From Candidatus Heimdallarchaeota archaeon AB_125 (GTDB taxonomy: Archaea > Asgardarchaeota > Heimdallarchaeia > Heimdallarchaeales > Heimdallarchaeaceae), in NCBI GenBank assembly GCA_001940755.1, contig MEHH01000208.1, forward strand, positions 1 to 5,279: 5,279 nt of DNA, written 5' to 3'. This document shows positions 1-5,279 of this stretch, piece by piece. Under the pieces are notes generated by a model that was given only the letters and a program-made list of their open reading frames with translations, was not told the DNA's origin and ran no database searches. How positions within the stretch are numbered: position 1 is the first letter of the stretch; every line of letters starts with the position of its first letter. The position numbers were made by a program, and so were the translations under genes.

Positions 1-221
1 GCTTCACCTAGTATTCCTTTAATCTCTCTAACCATTCCTTCAGGTGACCAAAGATCAGGTCTATTACTGGTTTTAATATCGATGACAAGCATATCCTCTT
101 CTTCGACATATTGACCAATTTCAGATTTTGCATAAGAAAGTAAGTCTTCCAATTGTTCTAACGATAATTGTTTTCCTAGCAGTTCTTGCACTTCTGTGTA
201 ACTTGCTTTTATTGATACCAT
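1..221 (-). CDS. pheT: Phenylalanyl-tRNA synthetase beta subunit, archaeal type (N-terminal part, cut by the left window edge)
   Basis: This is the beta chain of the (alpha-beta)2 phenylalanyl-tRNA synthetase, which supports tRNA-Phe charging and, in the full protein, editing of Tyr-tRNA-Phe. Only 73 complete codons lie in the window, from ATG at 221-219. The visible sequence starts MVSIKASYTEVQELLG and contains NRPDLWSPEG at residues 53-62, followed by a helix ending KGILGE. This matches the N-terminal domain of archaeal/eukaryotic PheT, where an (N)RPDL.S.EG motif sits about 55 residues in. The chain lacks the tRNA-binding EMAP-like insertion that begins bacterial PheT. The start is supported by its position 4 bases after the pheS stop and by an upstream AGGGGAT element. 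Translation with pheS is probably coupled. The catalytic-like and B3/B4 editing domains lie outside the window and cannot be assessed. Confidence 0.93.
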   Translation of the reverse strand, partial: MVSIKASYTEVQELLGKQLSLEQLEDLLSYAKSEIGQYVEEEDMLVIDIKTSNRPDLWSPEGMVREIKGILGE

Positions 222-225
222 TTGT

Positions 226-1722
226 TTAATCCCCTGACATTTTTGCTGTTCGTAACCACGAAAACTTATGGCTGAATAGTTCTCGAATATCAGCAACTCC
301 ATGTTTTACCATGAACAGTCTTTCTATTCCTAATCCCCAAGCTATTACAGGAGCTTCAATTCCAAAGGGTTTAGTTACTTCAGGTCTGAAGATTCCTGCT
401 CCTCCGAATTCAATCCATCCTAAGTTTGGATCAAGAACATTAAGTTCAACAGAAGGTTCTGTAAAGGGATAATAATCTGGTTTGAATTTGAAGTTCTCAT
501 TCTCAGCAATATCTACAGCAAATGCTTTGAGAATCCCTAATAAATCTCTAAAAGTTATTGAAGGATCAACAACAATTCCTTCTACTTGAGTAAATTCTGA
601 GAGATGTGTTGCATCAACAGTATCGGGTCTGTAACAGCGAGATATTGAGAAATATTTTGAAGGCACTTCTAGATCTACTAAAGTTCTAGCACTGACAGAT
701 GTTCCATGCGCTCTCAAAACTAAACGAGCACTTTTCATTGGATTCCACTTATATCTCCATCCTTTGCTTCCAGTATTGTAACCATTTTCATGTGCTTTTT
801 TCACATTTTCTACATAATCTGCTTCTGGTAGCTTACCATGTTTAGGTTCTGATACCTGATATACATCTGACCACTCTCTTGCAGAATGATCTTGAGCTTG
901 AAATAGAGCATCAAAATTCCAAAACTCTAATTCGACTGCTGGACCCCTCATTTCCTTAAAGCCTAATGCACATAGTTTCTGCTTAACATCATCAAGAAAA
1001 GCGGCATATGGTTGCTTTCTTCCTCCATAGAAAATGGGTGGTGAAGCTTTTAGGTTATATTCACGTAGTTTTGTATCTCTCCAAGAACCATCTCTTATCA
1101 TTTCAGGAGTTAATCTACTTACATCACTCATTTTTTGAATTGAAGAAGACATTTCTTTATAAGGAATCAATACTTCTAAACGAATATCCTTAACCTCTTC
1201 CAGAGAAGCTAGATTTCGTTGAAATAGCAGTTCATTGAAGTCATTTGTATCTACAGGTTCACCTGAAAAGAGTTTCTCTAAAATCAGTTGAAGGTCTTTA
1301 TTTACATCTTGCTTGTTATCGATAAGACTAATTTGACCTTTGTTTATCTCAATTAAACCCTGCTTCTTCAAGAGACCAATACCAGCGTTGAGCTCTTTGT
1401 TGTCTGTTTTCAAGGATTTAGAAAGATCATCTAAGGAAACGCTTCCTTTCTCATTGAGGATCTTAGCTATTCGTCGTTCTATCAATTGTTTTTCAGCTGC
1501 TTCTTTGCCGTTACTAGTAAGAGATACTTGATGACTAACAACATCCAGACGAGAAATCAACTTATTACTAACAAGTAATCCGAGGAAATATTCCAATTTT
1601 CCTCTATCTAATTTTGTTTGTTTCTCTAACTCTTTTATGGCAATATTGCTGTTCTCATCAATTATCTTATAGATTTTTACAGCTCCAGAAGGCAAAGATA
1701 TTTTCTTCTCTAAATTACTCAT
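226..1722 (-). CDS. pheS: Phenylalanyl-tRNA synthetase alpha subunit, archaeal/eukaryotic type
   Basis: This is the catalytic chain of class II (subclass IIc) phenylalanyl-tRNA synthetase, a cytosolic enzyme that activates Phe with ATP and charges tRNA-Phe. The 498 residues match the usual archaeal/eukaryotic length of about 460-510. Residues 1-75 and 78-137 look like two successive winged-helix units, the tRNA-contacting N-terminal region of this type. The catalytic domain starts near 205. Motif 1 region: VELEFWNFDALF (263-274), then AREW (281-284). LRAHGTSVSAR (336-346) is the equivalent of the bacterial RTHTS substrate loop and keeps His339. Motif 2 runs from YFSISRCYRPDT (357-368) to EFTQVEG (376-382), with the Phe-binding Gln379 and Glu381 kept. 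PFTEPSVELNV (419-429), FGGAG (439-443) and motif 3 GLGIERL (463-469, Arg468) follow. All key elements are present, so it should be active. A strong Shine-Dalgarno supports the start. pheT follows after 4 bases. Confidence 0.97.
   Translation of the reverse strand: MSNLEKKISLPSGAVKIYKIIDENSNIAIKELEKQTKLDRGKLEYFLGLLVSNKLISRLDVVSHQVSLTSNGKEAAEKQLIERRIAKILNEKGSVSLDDLSKSLKTDNKELNAGIGLLKKQGLIEINKGQISLIDNKQDVNKDLQLILEKLFSGEPVDTNDFNELLFQRNLASLEEVKDIRLEVLIPYKEMSSSIQKMSDVSRLTPEMIRDGSWRDTKLREYNLKASPPIFYGGRKQPYAAFLDDVKQKLCALGFKEMRGPAVELEFWNFDALFQAQDHSAREWSDVYQVSEPKHGKLPEADYVENVKKAHENGYNTGSKGWRYKWNPMKSARLVLRAHGTSVSARTLVDLEVPSKYFSISRCYRPDTVDATHLSEFTQVEGIVVDPSITFRDLLGILKAFAVDIAENENFKFKPDYYPFTEPSVELNVLDPNLGWIEFGGAGIFRPEVTKPFGIEAPVIAWGLGIERLFMVKHGVADIRELFSHKFSWLRTAKMSGD
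229..235 (-). promoter_or_regulatory. Ribosome binding site for pheT inside the pheS 3' end
   Basis: On the minus strand AGGGGAT lies 7 bases upstream of the pheT ATG (219-221), overlapping the last pheS codons and its TAA stop. It partly complements the 3' end of 16S rRNA (GGAGGTGAT complement). Its position fixes the pheT start and fits coupled translation of alpha and beta chains in equal amounts. Confidence 0.55.
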
Positions 1723-1728
1723 TGTTCA

Positions 1729-1736
1729 CATCTCCT
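1729..1736 (-). promoter_or_regulatory. Strong Shine-Dalgarno of pheS
   Basis: AGGAGATG is read on the minus strand, with 9 bases between its GGAG core and the ATG at 1722-1720. This is close to ideal complementarity and spacing. It settles the pheS start and shows that this archaeon uses SD-led translation at least for this operon, unlike the GcvH-like gene, whose start has no well-placed SD. Confidence 0.8.
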
Positions 1737-1767
1737 AACAACATAGTTTAAAAAAATAGTTACTACT

Positions 1768-1787
1768 AACTTAATTATAAGTTGGGG
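1768..1787 (-). promoter_or_regulatory. Candidate archaeal promoter (TATA box) of pheST, embedded in an inverted repeat
   Basis: On the minus strand, CCCC followed by AACTTATAATTAAGTT contains a TTATAAT-like box A centred near 1776. This is about 53 bases upstream of the pheS ATG. With the usual archaeal spacing of about 25 bases, transcription would begin near 1750, giving a leader of about 28 bases that includes the Shine-Dalgarno. The box sits inside a perfect 6-bp inverted repeat, AACTTA / TAAGTT, separated by ATTA (1768-1783). This could be an operator or simply AT-rich symmetry. The call rests on sequence and spacing only. Confidence 0.45.
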
Positions 1788-1840
1788 TTCAGAAAGTGTT
1801 AATGAAATTCCAAGTCACGTTACGCCCCATATAGGTTTTG

Positions 1841-1887
1841 TAATATAGAAATTAGAAATTATTTAAAACTTTCGAGGTAAAACATTG
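1841..1887 (-). terminator. Weak T-rich termination region after the GcvH-like gene
   Basis: Directly after the TAA at 1895-1893 the minus strand carries several short T runs (TTTT, GTTTTAAATAATTT, then CTAATTTCTATATT). Archaeal termination commonly uses T-rich tracts without a hairpin, and no convincing stem is seen here. A stronger T7 run lies further on at 1756-1750, just before pheS, and could be the real stop point or could mark the pheS transcription start. Read-through into pheS cannot be excluded. Confidence 0.3.
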
Positions 1888-1892
1888 ATTGG

Positions 1893-2363
1893 TTAATAAT
1901 TAAACTCGCTGTCTTCATCAATTGTATCTGTTTCCTCATCATCTTCATCTTCATCTTCATCTTCATATTCTTCATGAAAATTATCTAGAACATCATTATA
2001 ATCCATGAGACTATCTAAATCATCTTCAGATCCAATCTCTAATTCCAAAATCCATCCATTTTCATATGGACTTTCGTTTAGTAATTCAGGATCTTGTCTA
2101 ATTTCCATGTTTAATTCATCAATTGTTCCACCGATTGGTGAGTGAATGGTATAAGTGTCTTCGATTGAATCTATCGATATAATTTCTTCATCTTTTTCAA
2201 CGTATATTCCCTTTTCAGGTAAGCTTATTGATATGATATCATCTAGAGCATGTTGACCATAATCAGTCAAGCCTATTCGAAAGATTCCTCTACCTCTGTC
2301 TTCTACCCATACAAATGTTGAGTAGTATAAACAATTTTCTGGAAATGTGAAGTTCTTTTTCAT
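1893..2363 (-). CDS. GcvH-like (glycine cleavage H family) lipoyl-domain protein lacking the lipoyl lysine, with acidic tail
   Basis: The protein has 156 residues. Residues 13-110 follow the H protein of the glycine cleavage system, the small lipoyl carrier shuttled between the P, T and L proteins. RIGLTDYGQHALDDI (29-43) corresponds to the RVGITDYAQ..LGDI signature. LPEKG (48-52) follows, then the lipoyl hairpin DSIEDTYTIHSPIGG (65-79) and NESPYENGW (96-104). In the family the hairpin reads ESVKA with a lipoylated Lys. Here Glu68 (codon 2162-2160) takes that place, and residues 62-80 contain no Lys at all. The protein therefore should not carry lipoate. The N-terminal HEWV motif is also altered (FVWVE). 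Residues 111-156 are an added, nearly all Asp/Glu tail. The ATG at 2363 is fixed by an in-frame TAG three codons upstream (2372-2370). No gcv genes lie nearby. It is probably a fold-conserved paralogue with a structural or binding role rather than the true GcvH. Confidence 0.82.
   Translation of the reverse strand: MKKNFTFPENCLYYSTFVWVEDRGRGIFRIGLTDYGQHALDDIISISLPEKGIYVEKDEEIISIDSIEDTYTIHSPIGGTIDELNMEIRQDPELLNESPYENGWILELEIGSEDDLDSLMDYNDVLDNFHEEYEDEDEDEDDEETDTIDEDSEFNY
1938..1976. repeat. Hexanucleotide microsatellite inside a coding region
   Basis: The plus strand holds four exact ATCTTC units (1941-1964) followed by a degenerate unit. On the coding strand this is GAA-GAT repeated, giving alternating Glu-Asp in the acidic tail of the GcvH-like protein. 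The unit length is a multiple of three, so slippage would lengthen or shorten the tail without a frameshift. Confidence 0.85.
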
Positions 2364-2404
2364 TTCAGTCTAATCAACCCTTTCAATTGCATTTTTGAAG
2401 TTTT

Positions 2405-2423
2405 CCTTATTTATCTTTTTTCG
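2405..2423 (-). promoter_or_regulatory. Candidate TATA promoter of the GcvH-like gene
   Basis: On the minus strand CGAAAAAAGATAAATAAGG holds an A-rich BRE-like stretch followed by an ATAAATAA box near 2411. Start of transcription would fall about 25 bases on, near 2385, giving a leader of about 22 bases. That leader contains AAAGGG (2383-2378), 14 bases before the ATG, which is too far for a good Shine-Dalgarno. The evidence is sequence and spacing only. Confidence 0.35.
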
Positions 2424-2443
2424 AAAACTCAAAGTAAGATGTT

Positions 2444-2472
2444 TAAAACAATAAAAAAAGAGAAAAAAGAGG
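2444..2472 (-). terminator. T-rich archaeal terminator of the surface-protein gene
   Basis: About 12 bases after the TAA at 2486-2484 the minus strand reads a long pyrimidine tract, with T6 and T7 runs broken by CTC, then ATTGTTTT. There is no GC-rich stem. This is the usual look of an archaeal oligo-T terminator, and it separates the surface-protein transcript from the GcvH-like gene. Confidence 0.6.
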
Positions 2473-2483
2473 ATTGGGAGGGT

Positions 2484-5279
2484 TTATCTGAAAGTCATTC
2501 TCAGCAGATATTTTGCATCTACCATATTGAATATTGTTGACAGAGTTTCCTCGAGAGGTGTTTTATTGAAATATTCAAGAGCCACACTTATTGTAACCTC
2601 TTTGTAATCTTTGATAAATTTGAATATCCTCTGTCCTAAAGTACTAAGCTTTGGAACGTCCTTTTCTTTCACTGTATTTATAGAGAGAGGGTGTAAGGTC
2701 CAAATAAATAGCTCTTCACACAGAGTATCAATAATCTGTCTTGAATTCTTAGTGAAGTCATCTGTGATTCCACCCCATTCATGTAGGACTGTTTTGAATC
2801 GTTTCTCGAACCATTCAACGAAATTAGCAATACCAGTTTCCACATCAATTGAAATTTCGCTAGTACTAAAGAGATAAGCAGTTATACAATCTTTAGAAGC
2901 ACTAGAAACAACAAATTGACCATAGTCTATTTTCTTAACTGCTCCTGTTTGTCCTCCACTAATTTCACTCCCCATTCCTGCAACTGCTTGAAGGAATCCT
3001 GTTACAAGAGTAGAATCAACCGTTATCTCGCCTCCAAGATCCCATTCATAGACTGGCAGACCTGATTCAATGTGTACTACGATGACTTTTCTTAAAGAAA
3101 GAACACTTGTTAAGACTTTAGAGATTTTATCAAGATACTTTCTTTTTCCTTCTTTCTTCTTCTGCTTCCTAGGTCGAACTATTGCAAGTTGAATTACAAT
3201 AATTGCTATAATTATGACTGCTATTGCGACAATAGCAATGATCATGTAGAGAGTATATTCTTTGAAAAGATAAGATAACAGAGAAATAAATGTAGGATTA
3301 TCAGCTACTGTTTCTTCCTCTAAGGTAGATTTTGCAAGTACTACATACTGATTACTTCCAGAAGGTGCGTAACTTACGTAGTAAGAGATATTCCTTACAT
3401 GCCATGGAATTTCAACTTCCAAAGTTGCTAAGTATCCACCTAGAGGATTTATTGATAAATCAACATCTTCCCAGTAAGTTATCTCTGTACCATTTGCATA
3501 AGTAAATGTATAAGTGATTCTGACAGTTTCACCTGTAAATGTTGGTTGAATGTGTATGTAAGCATCAGCACCCATTGCCATTGCTTCAAATGTTATGTTA
3601 TCTATTAGAACTATAAATTCTATTGTTTCAAGTTGCCTTAAGTCTCCTTCTATTTCGATAACAATATCATAATCCTGTGCAGGATGATAGGTTATTCTGA
3701 TGATTATTGTTTGTGTTTGATATCCATATCTTGAGAAAGTTATTTCCAGTATGTAAACTGTTCCTACAGCTACTGAGGGATCAGCTTCAAATGATACTAT
3801 ATAATAAGCACCAAAGGTAGTATTCGTGATTGAGTTAAAGTAATCGTTTATTTCAAGAGAACTGTTATCTAGAGCAAACAAAGCACCTACTAAAGCGGAA
3901 TCTATACTCACATTACCCCCAGTTAAATCTTTGAAATCAAATGATACGTCAACTATTTCACTTGCATATTCAGTATTATTTACATTGCCTGCATTAATGT
4001 AAATATCTGTTACTCTTTCTTCTGTTGTAACAATGATTTGGATCATCTGAGGTGCATAGCCTGGTTCTATAATCGTAATATTGAGATAAAATGTTCCAAG
4101 CTCAAATATTGGATTTATTGTTATAGTTGTAATGTTATCAACAAAACCATAGCCGAAAGTTACAGTAATATTTCCAGCTATGAATATATCAGGACTTGTT
4201 ATATTATCCCCAAGTATGTCATCCCAATAAAGAACCTCTACTATTGTTCCATCACCAAAGTATATTGTGATGTCTTGATCTGCACTATCTACTAATTGTG
4301 AATCTGTGTCAATTGAAATTATTTGTATCTCAAAGAACATACTGGCAGAGTCATATCTAGTTCTTCCAATAGTTATTGTAACATTTATACCAGGCATTGT
4401 ATAATCGTTATTGATGAAGGAGACATTATACTCACCATCACTAAGAAATTCCCAGCTTATACCACTAATCAATATTGTAGCATTGCTTGTAACTGTTACA
4501 AACAACCCATCTCCACCAATTTGATTTATGGCTTCAGAATGAGTGGTATCTTCAAAATAAACAACAATTGAAGTTACGTAACCTACATAAACTTCAGTTG
4601 GCACTGAAACATCTGTTAAACTAGTTTCAATAGTTAAAACACTTAGACTTCCTAATAGATAACTTGTAACTGCTTCATAATTTGATAAACTTATATCTAT
4701 ATAGATATCAAATGAGCTAGCAGATGGATTGTTATTAGTAACTGTTACTGTATAAATGCCTAATGCTTCATTTATTACTACATTAACGTTAGCAACACTT
4801 GCTGAACCTGAATAGGTTGATGTTACTAAATCAATTGAGTGGTTTGTGTCTACGTATTTAAAGGTAAATACCGCATCATGATAAAGGTAGACAGTAGTTG
4901 CATCACCTGTTTTCTGTATGTCTGTTTCAGGAGCTATAATATCAAATGTATATACGTCTGACACATAAGCATCAGAATAATTTGCCCTATAGTCATTCAG
5001 CTGTATTGAAACTTCTACATTATACGAACCAGCAGCAAGATTATTTGTTGATGTACTGAAATCAAGAATCCACTGTTCCGTTGATGCTTGGTAGATAAAT
5101 GTATAATCAGCAGGATCAAATAGTTCATAATCTGTTACATTTTTTACAAATACAGACATATCATCAGGTGCTGTACTCAAATTTACAGAAGCTGTTACAT
5201 CGTATATGTTCAGGTAAAATAGCACATTGTTAGTATAGTTTGTTTGATAATTGGTATATTCAGCAATAAGAGATAGTTT
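2484..5279 (-). CDS. Receptor-like surface protein: Ig-like repeats, one TM helix, cytosolic longin-like and winged-helix-like domains (5' end cut by the window edge)
   Basis: The frame is open to the right edge, so 931 C-terminal residues are visible and the true start lies outside. A GTG at 5225-5223 would be a possible start but sits inside a repeat module, so it is not used. Residue 1 is the codon at 5279-5277. Residues 1-658 are about six beta-rich Ig-like modules with 19 N-X-S/T sequons and no Cys, which suggests a glycosylated outer ectodomain. Residues 676-701 (YMIIAIVAIAVIIIAIIVIQ core) are one transmembrane helix. Residues 702-714 (RPRKQKKKEGKRK) are a positive-inside anchor. Residues 731-863 follow beta-beta-alpha-beta-beta-beta-alpha-alpha order, with VVHIESGLPVYEW, then TLVTGFLQAVAGMGSEIS, then DYGQFVVSS, which resembles longin/profilin-like domains common in Asgard archaea. 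Residues 876-931 look like a winged helix (LGQRIFKFI, then PLEETLSTIF). No known function is recognised. A sensor, adhesin or trafficking-linked receptor are all possible. Confidence 0.85.
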   Translation of the reverse strand, partial: KLSLIAEYTNYQTNYTNNVLFYLNIYDVTASVNLSTAPDDMSVFVKNVTDYELFDPADYTFIYQASTEQWILDFSTSTNNLAAGSYNVEVSIQLNDYRANYSDAYVSDVYTFDIIAPETDIQKTGDATTVYLYHDAVFTFKYVDTNHSIDLVTSTYSGSASVANVNVVINEALGIYTVTVTNNNPSASSFDIYIDISLSNYEAVTSYLLGSLSVLTIETSLTDVSVPTEVYVGYVTSIVVYFEDTTHSEAINQIGGDGLFVTVTSNATILISGISWEFLSDGEYNVSFINNDYTMPGINVTITIGRTRYDSASMFFEIQIISIDTDSQLVDSADQDITIYFGDGTIVEVLYWDDILGDNITSPDIFIAGNITVTFGYGFVDNITTITINPIFELGTFYLNITIIEPGYAPQMIQIIVTTEERVTDIYINAGNVNNTEYASEIVDVSFDFKDLTGGNVSIDSALVGALFALDNSSLEINDYFNSITNTTFGAYYIVSFEADPSVAVGTVYILEITFSRYGYQTQTIIIRITYHPAQDYDIVIEIEGDLRQLETIEFIVLIDNITFEAMAMGADAYIHIQPTFTGETVRITYTFTYANGTEITYWEDVDLSINPLGGYLATLEVEIPWHVRNISYYVSYAPSGSNQYVVLAKSTLEEETVADNPTFISLLSYLFKEYTLYMIIAIVAIAVIIIAIIVIQLAIVRPRKQKKKEGKRKYLDKISKVLTSVLSLRKVIVVHIESGLPVYEWDLGGEITVDSTLVTGFLQAVAGMGSEISGGQTGAVKKIDYGQFVVSSASKDCITAYLFSTSEISIDVETGIANFVEWFEKRFKTVLHEWGGITDDFTKNSRQIIDTLCEELFIWTLHPLSINTVKEKDVPKLSTLGQRIFKFIKDYKEVTISVALEYFNKTPLEETLSTIFNMVDAKYLLRMTFR
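3306..5279 (-). repeat. Tandem Ig-like protein modules of about 105 residues (ectodomain)
   Basis: This is divergent repetition at protein level only. A mid-module strand recurs as FKYVDTNHS, VYFEDTTHS, VLYWDDILG and FDFKDLTGG, spaced about 100, 109 and 98 residues. An end-of-module strand recurs as NDYRANYSD, SNYEAVTS, RTRYDSAS, EPGYAPQM and SRYGYQTQ, spaced about 104, 106, 100 and 111. Module limits on the numbering from 5279 are roughly 1-116, 117-218, 219-322, 323-422 and 423-533. The last, membrane-proximal module (534-658) has a different pattern. DNA identity between copies is low, so the duplications are old. Confidence 0.65.

Noticed and set aside
1008..1193. Plus-strand open frame of 61 codons
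   Set aside because: Lies wholly inside pheS on the opposite strand, has no recognisable domain and no ribosome site; a shadow of the real gene.
1340..1531. Plus-strand open frame of 63 codons
   Set aside because: Antisense to the winged-helix region of pheS; composition follows the complement of that coding sequence.
1841..1864. Short direct repeat (AGAAATT twice) in the gap before pheS
   Set aside because: Only 7 bases and AT-rich; expected by chance in this composition.
1893..2363. Calling this gene the functional glycine cleavage H protein (gcvH)
   Set aside because: The lipoyl lysine is replaced by Glu, no lysine is nearby in the hairpin, and no gcvT, gcvP or lipoate genes are in the window.
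2441..2449. Near-palindrome GTTTAAAAC after the surface-protein gene
   Set aside because: Too short and AT-rich to be an operator or hairpin; lies at the end of the T-rich terminator tract.
2611..2877. Plus-strand open frame of 88 codons
   Set aside because: Antisense to the longin-like and winged-helix part of the surface protein, with no domain signal.
2691..3131. Roadblock/LC7 domain as the identity of the cytosolic domain
   Set aside because: Roadblock domains begin with a helix before the first strand pair; here the strand pair comes directly after the basic anchor and two helices follow at the end, which fits longin order better. It remains a possible distant relative.
4038..4571. Two plus-strand open frames (4038-4295 and 4323-4571), Cys/Tyr/Ile-rich
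   Set aside because: Antisense to the Ig-like repeats; the odd composition comes from complementing Thr/Asn/Val-rich coding sequence.

Overview
The window is AT-rich and reads as archaeal. All four genes lie on the minus strand, so transcription runs from high to low coordinates. Phenylalanyl-tRNA synthetase is encoded by adjacent alpha and beta genes of the archaeal/eukaryotic type. The alpha chain starts with winged-helix domains, and the beta chain opens with the compact archaeal N-terminus. Candidate promoters look like archaeal TATA boxes, and T-rich tracts take the place of hairpin terminators. A membrane protein with a cytosolic longin-like domain suggests an Asgard-type archaeon (Loki-, Heimdall- or related lineage). 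That placement is inference from domain style, not proof.

Layout in transcription order. (1) From the right edge to 2484 is the 3' part of a very large surface protein. It has about six Ig-like beta-sandwich modules that are rich in N-glycosylation sequons and free of cysteine, then one transmembrane helix, a basic anchor, a cytosolic longin-like domain and a C-terminal winged-helix-like domain. Its true start lies outside the window. (2) A 120-base gap holds a T-rich terminator and a candidate promoter. (3) 2363-1893 encodes a GcvH-like (lipoyl-domain) protein in which the lipoyl-lysine position is glutamate. It carries an extra acidic tail written by a hexanucleotide repeat. (4) A 170-base gap holds the candidate pheS promoter, an inverted repeat over its TATA box, and a strong Shine-Dalgarno. 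(5) pheS runs from 1722 to 226, and pheT starts 4 bases after the pheS stop and runs off the left edge.

pheS and pheT form one translationally tight operon that makes the PheRS heterotetramer. The surface protein and the GcvH-like protein are each separated from their neighbours by regulatory-looking gaps and need not work with PheRS. The two most interesting items are the receptor-like protein, which joins an Ig-like ectodomain to a longin-type domain inside the cell, and the non-lipoylatable GcvH homologue.
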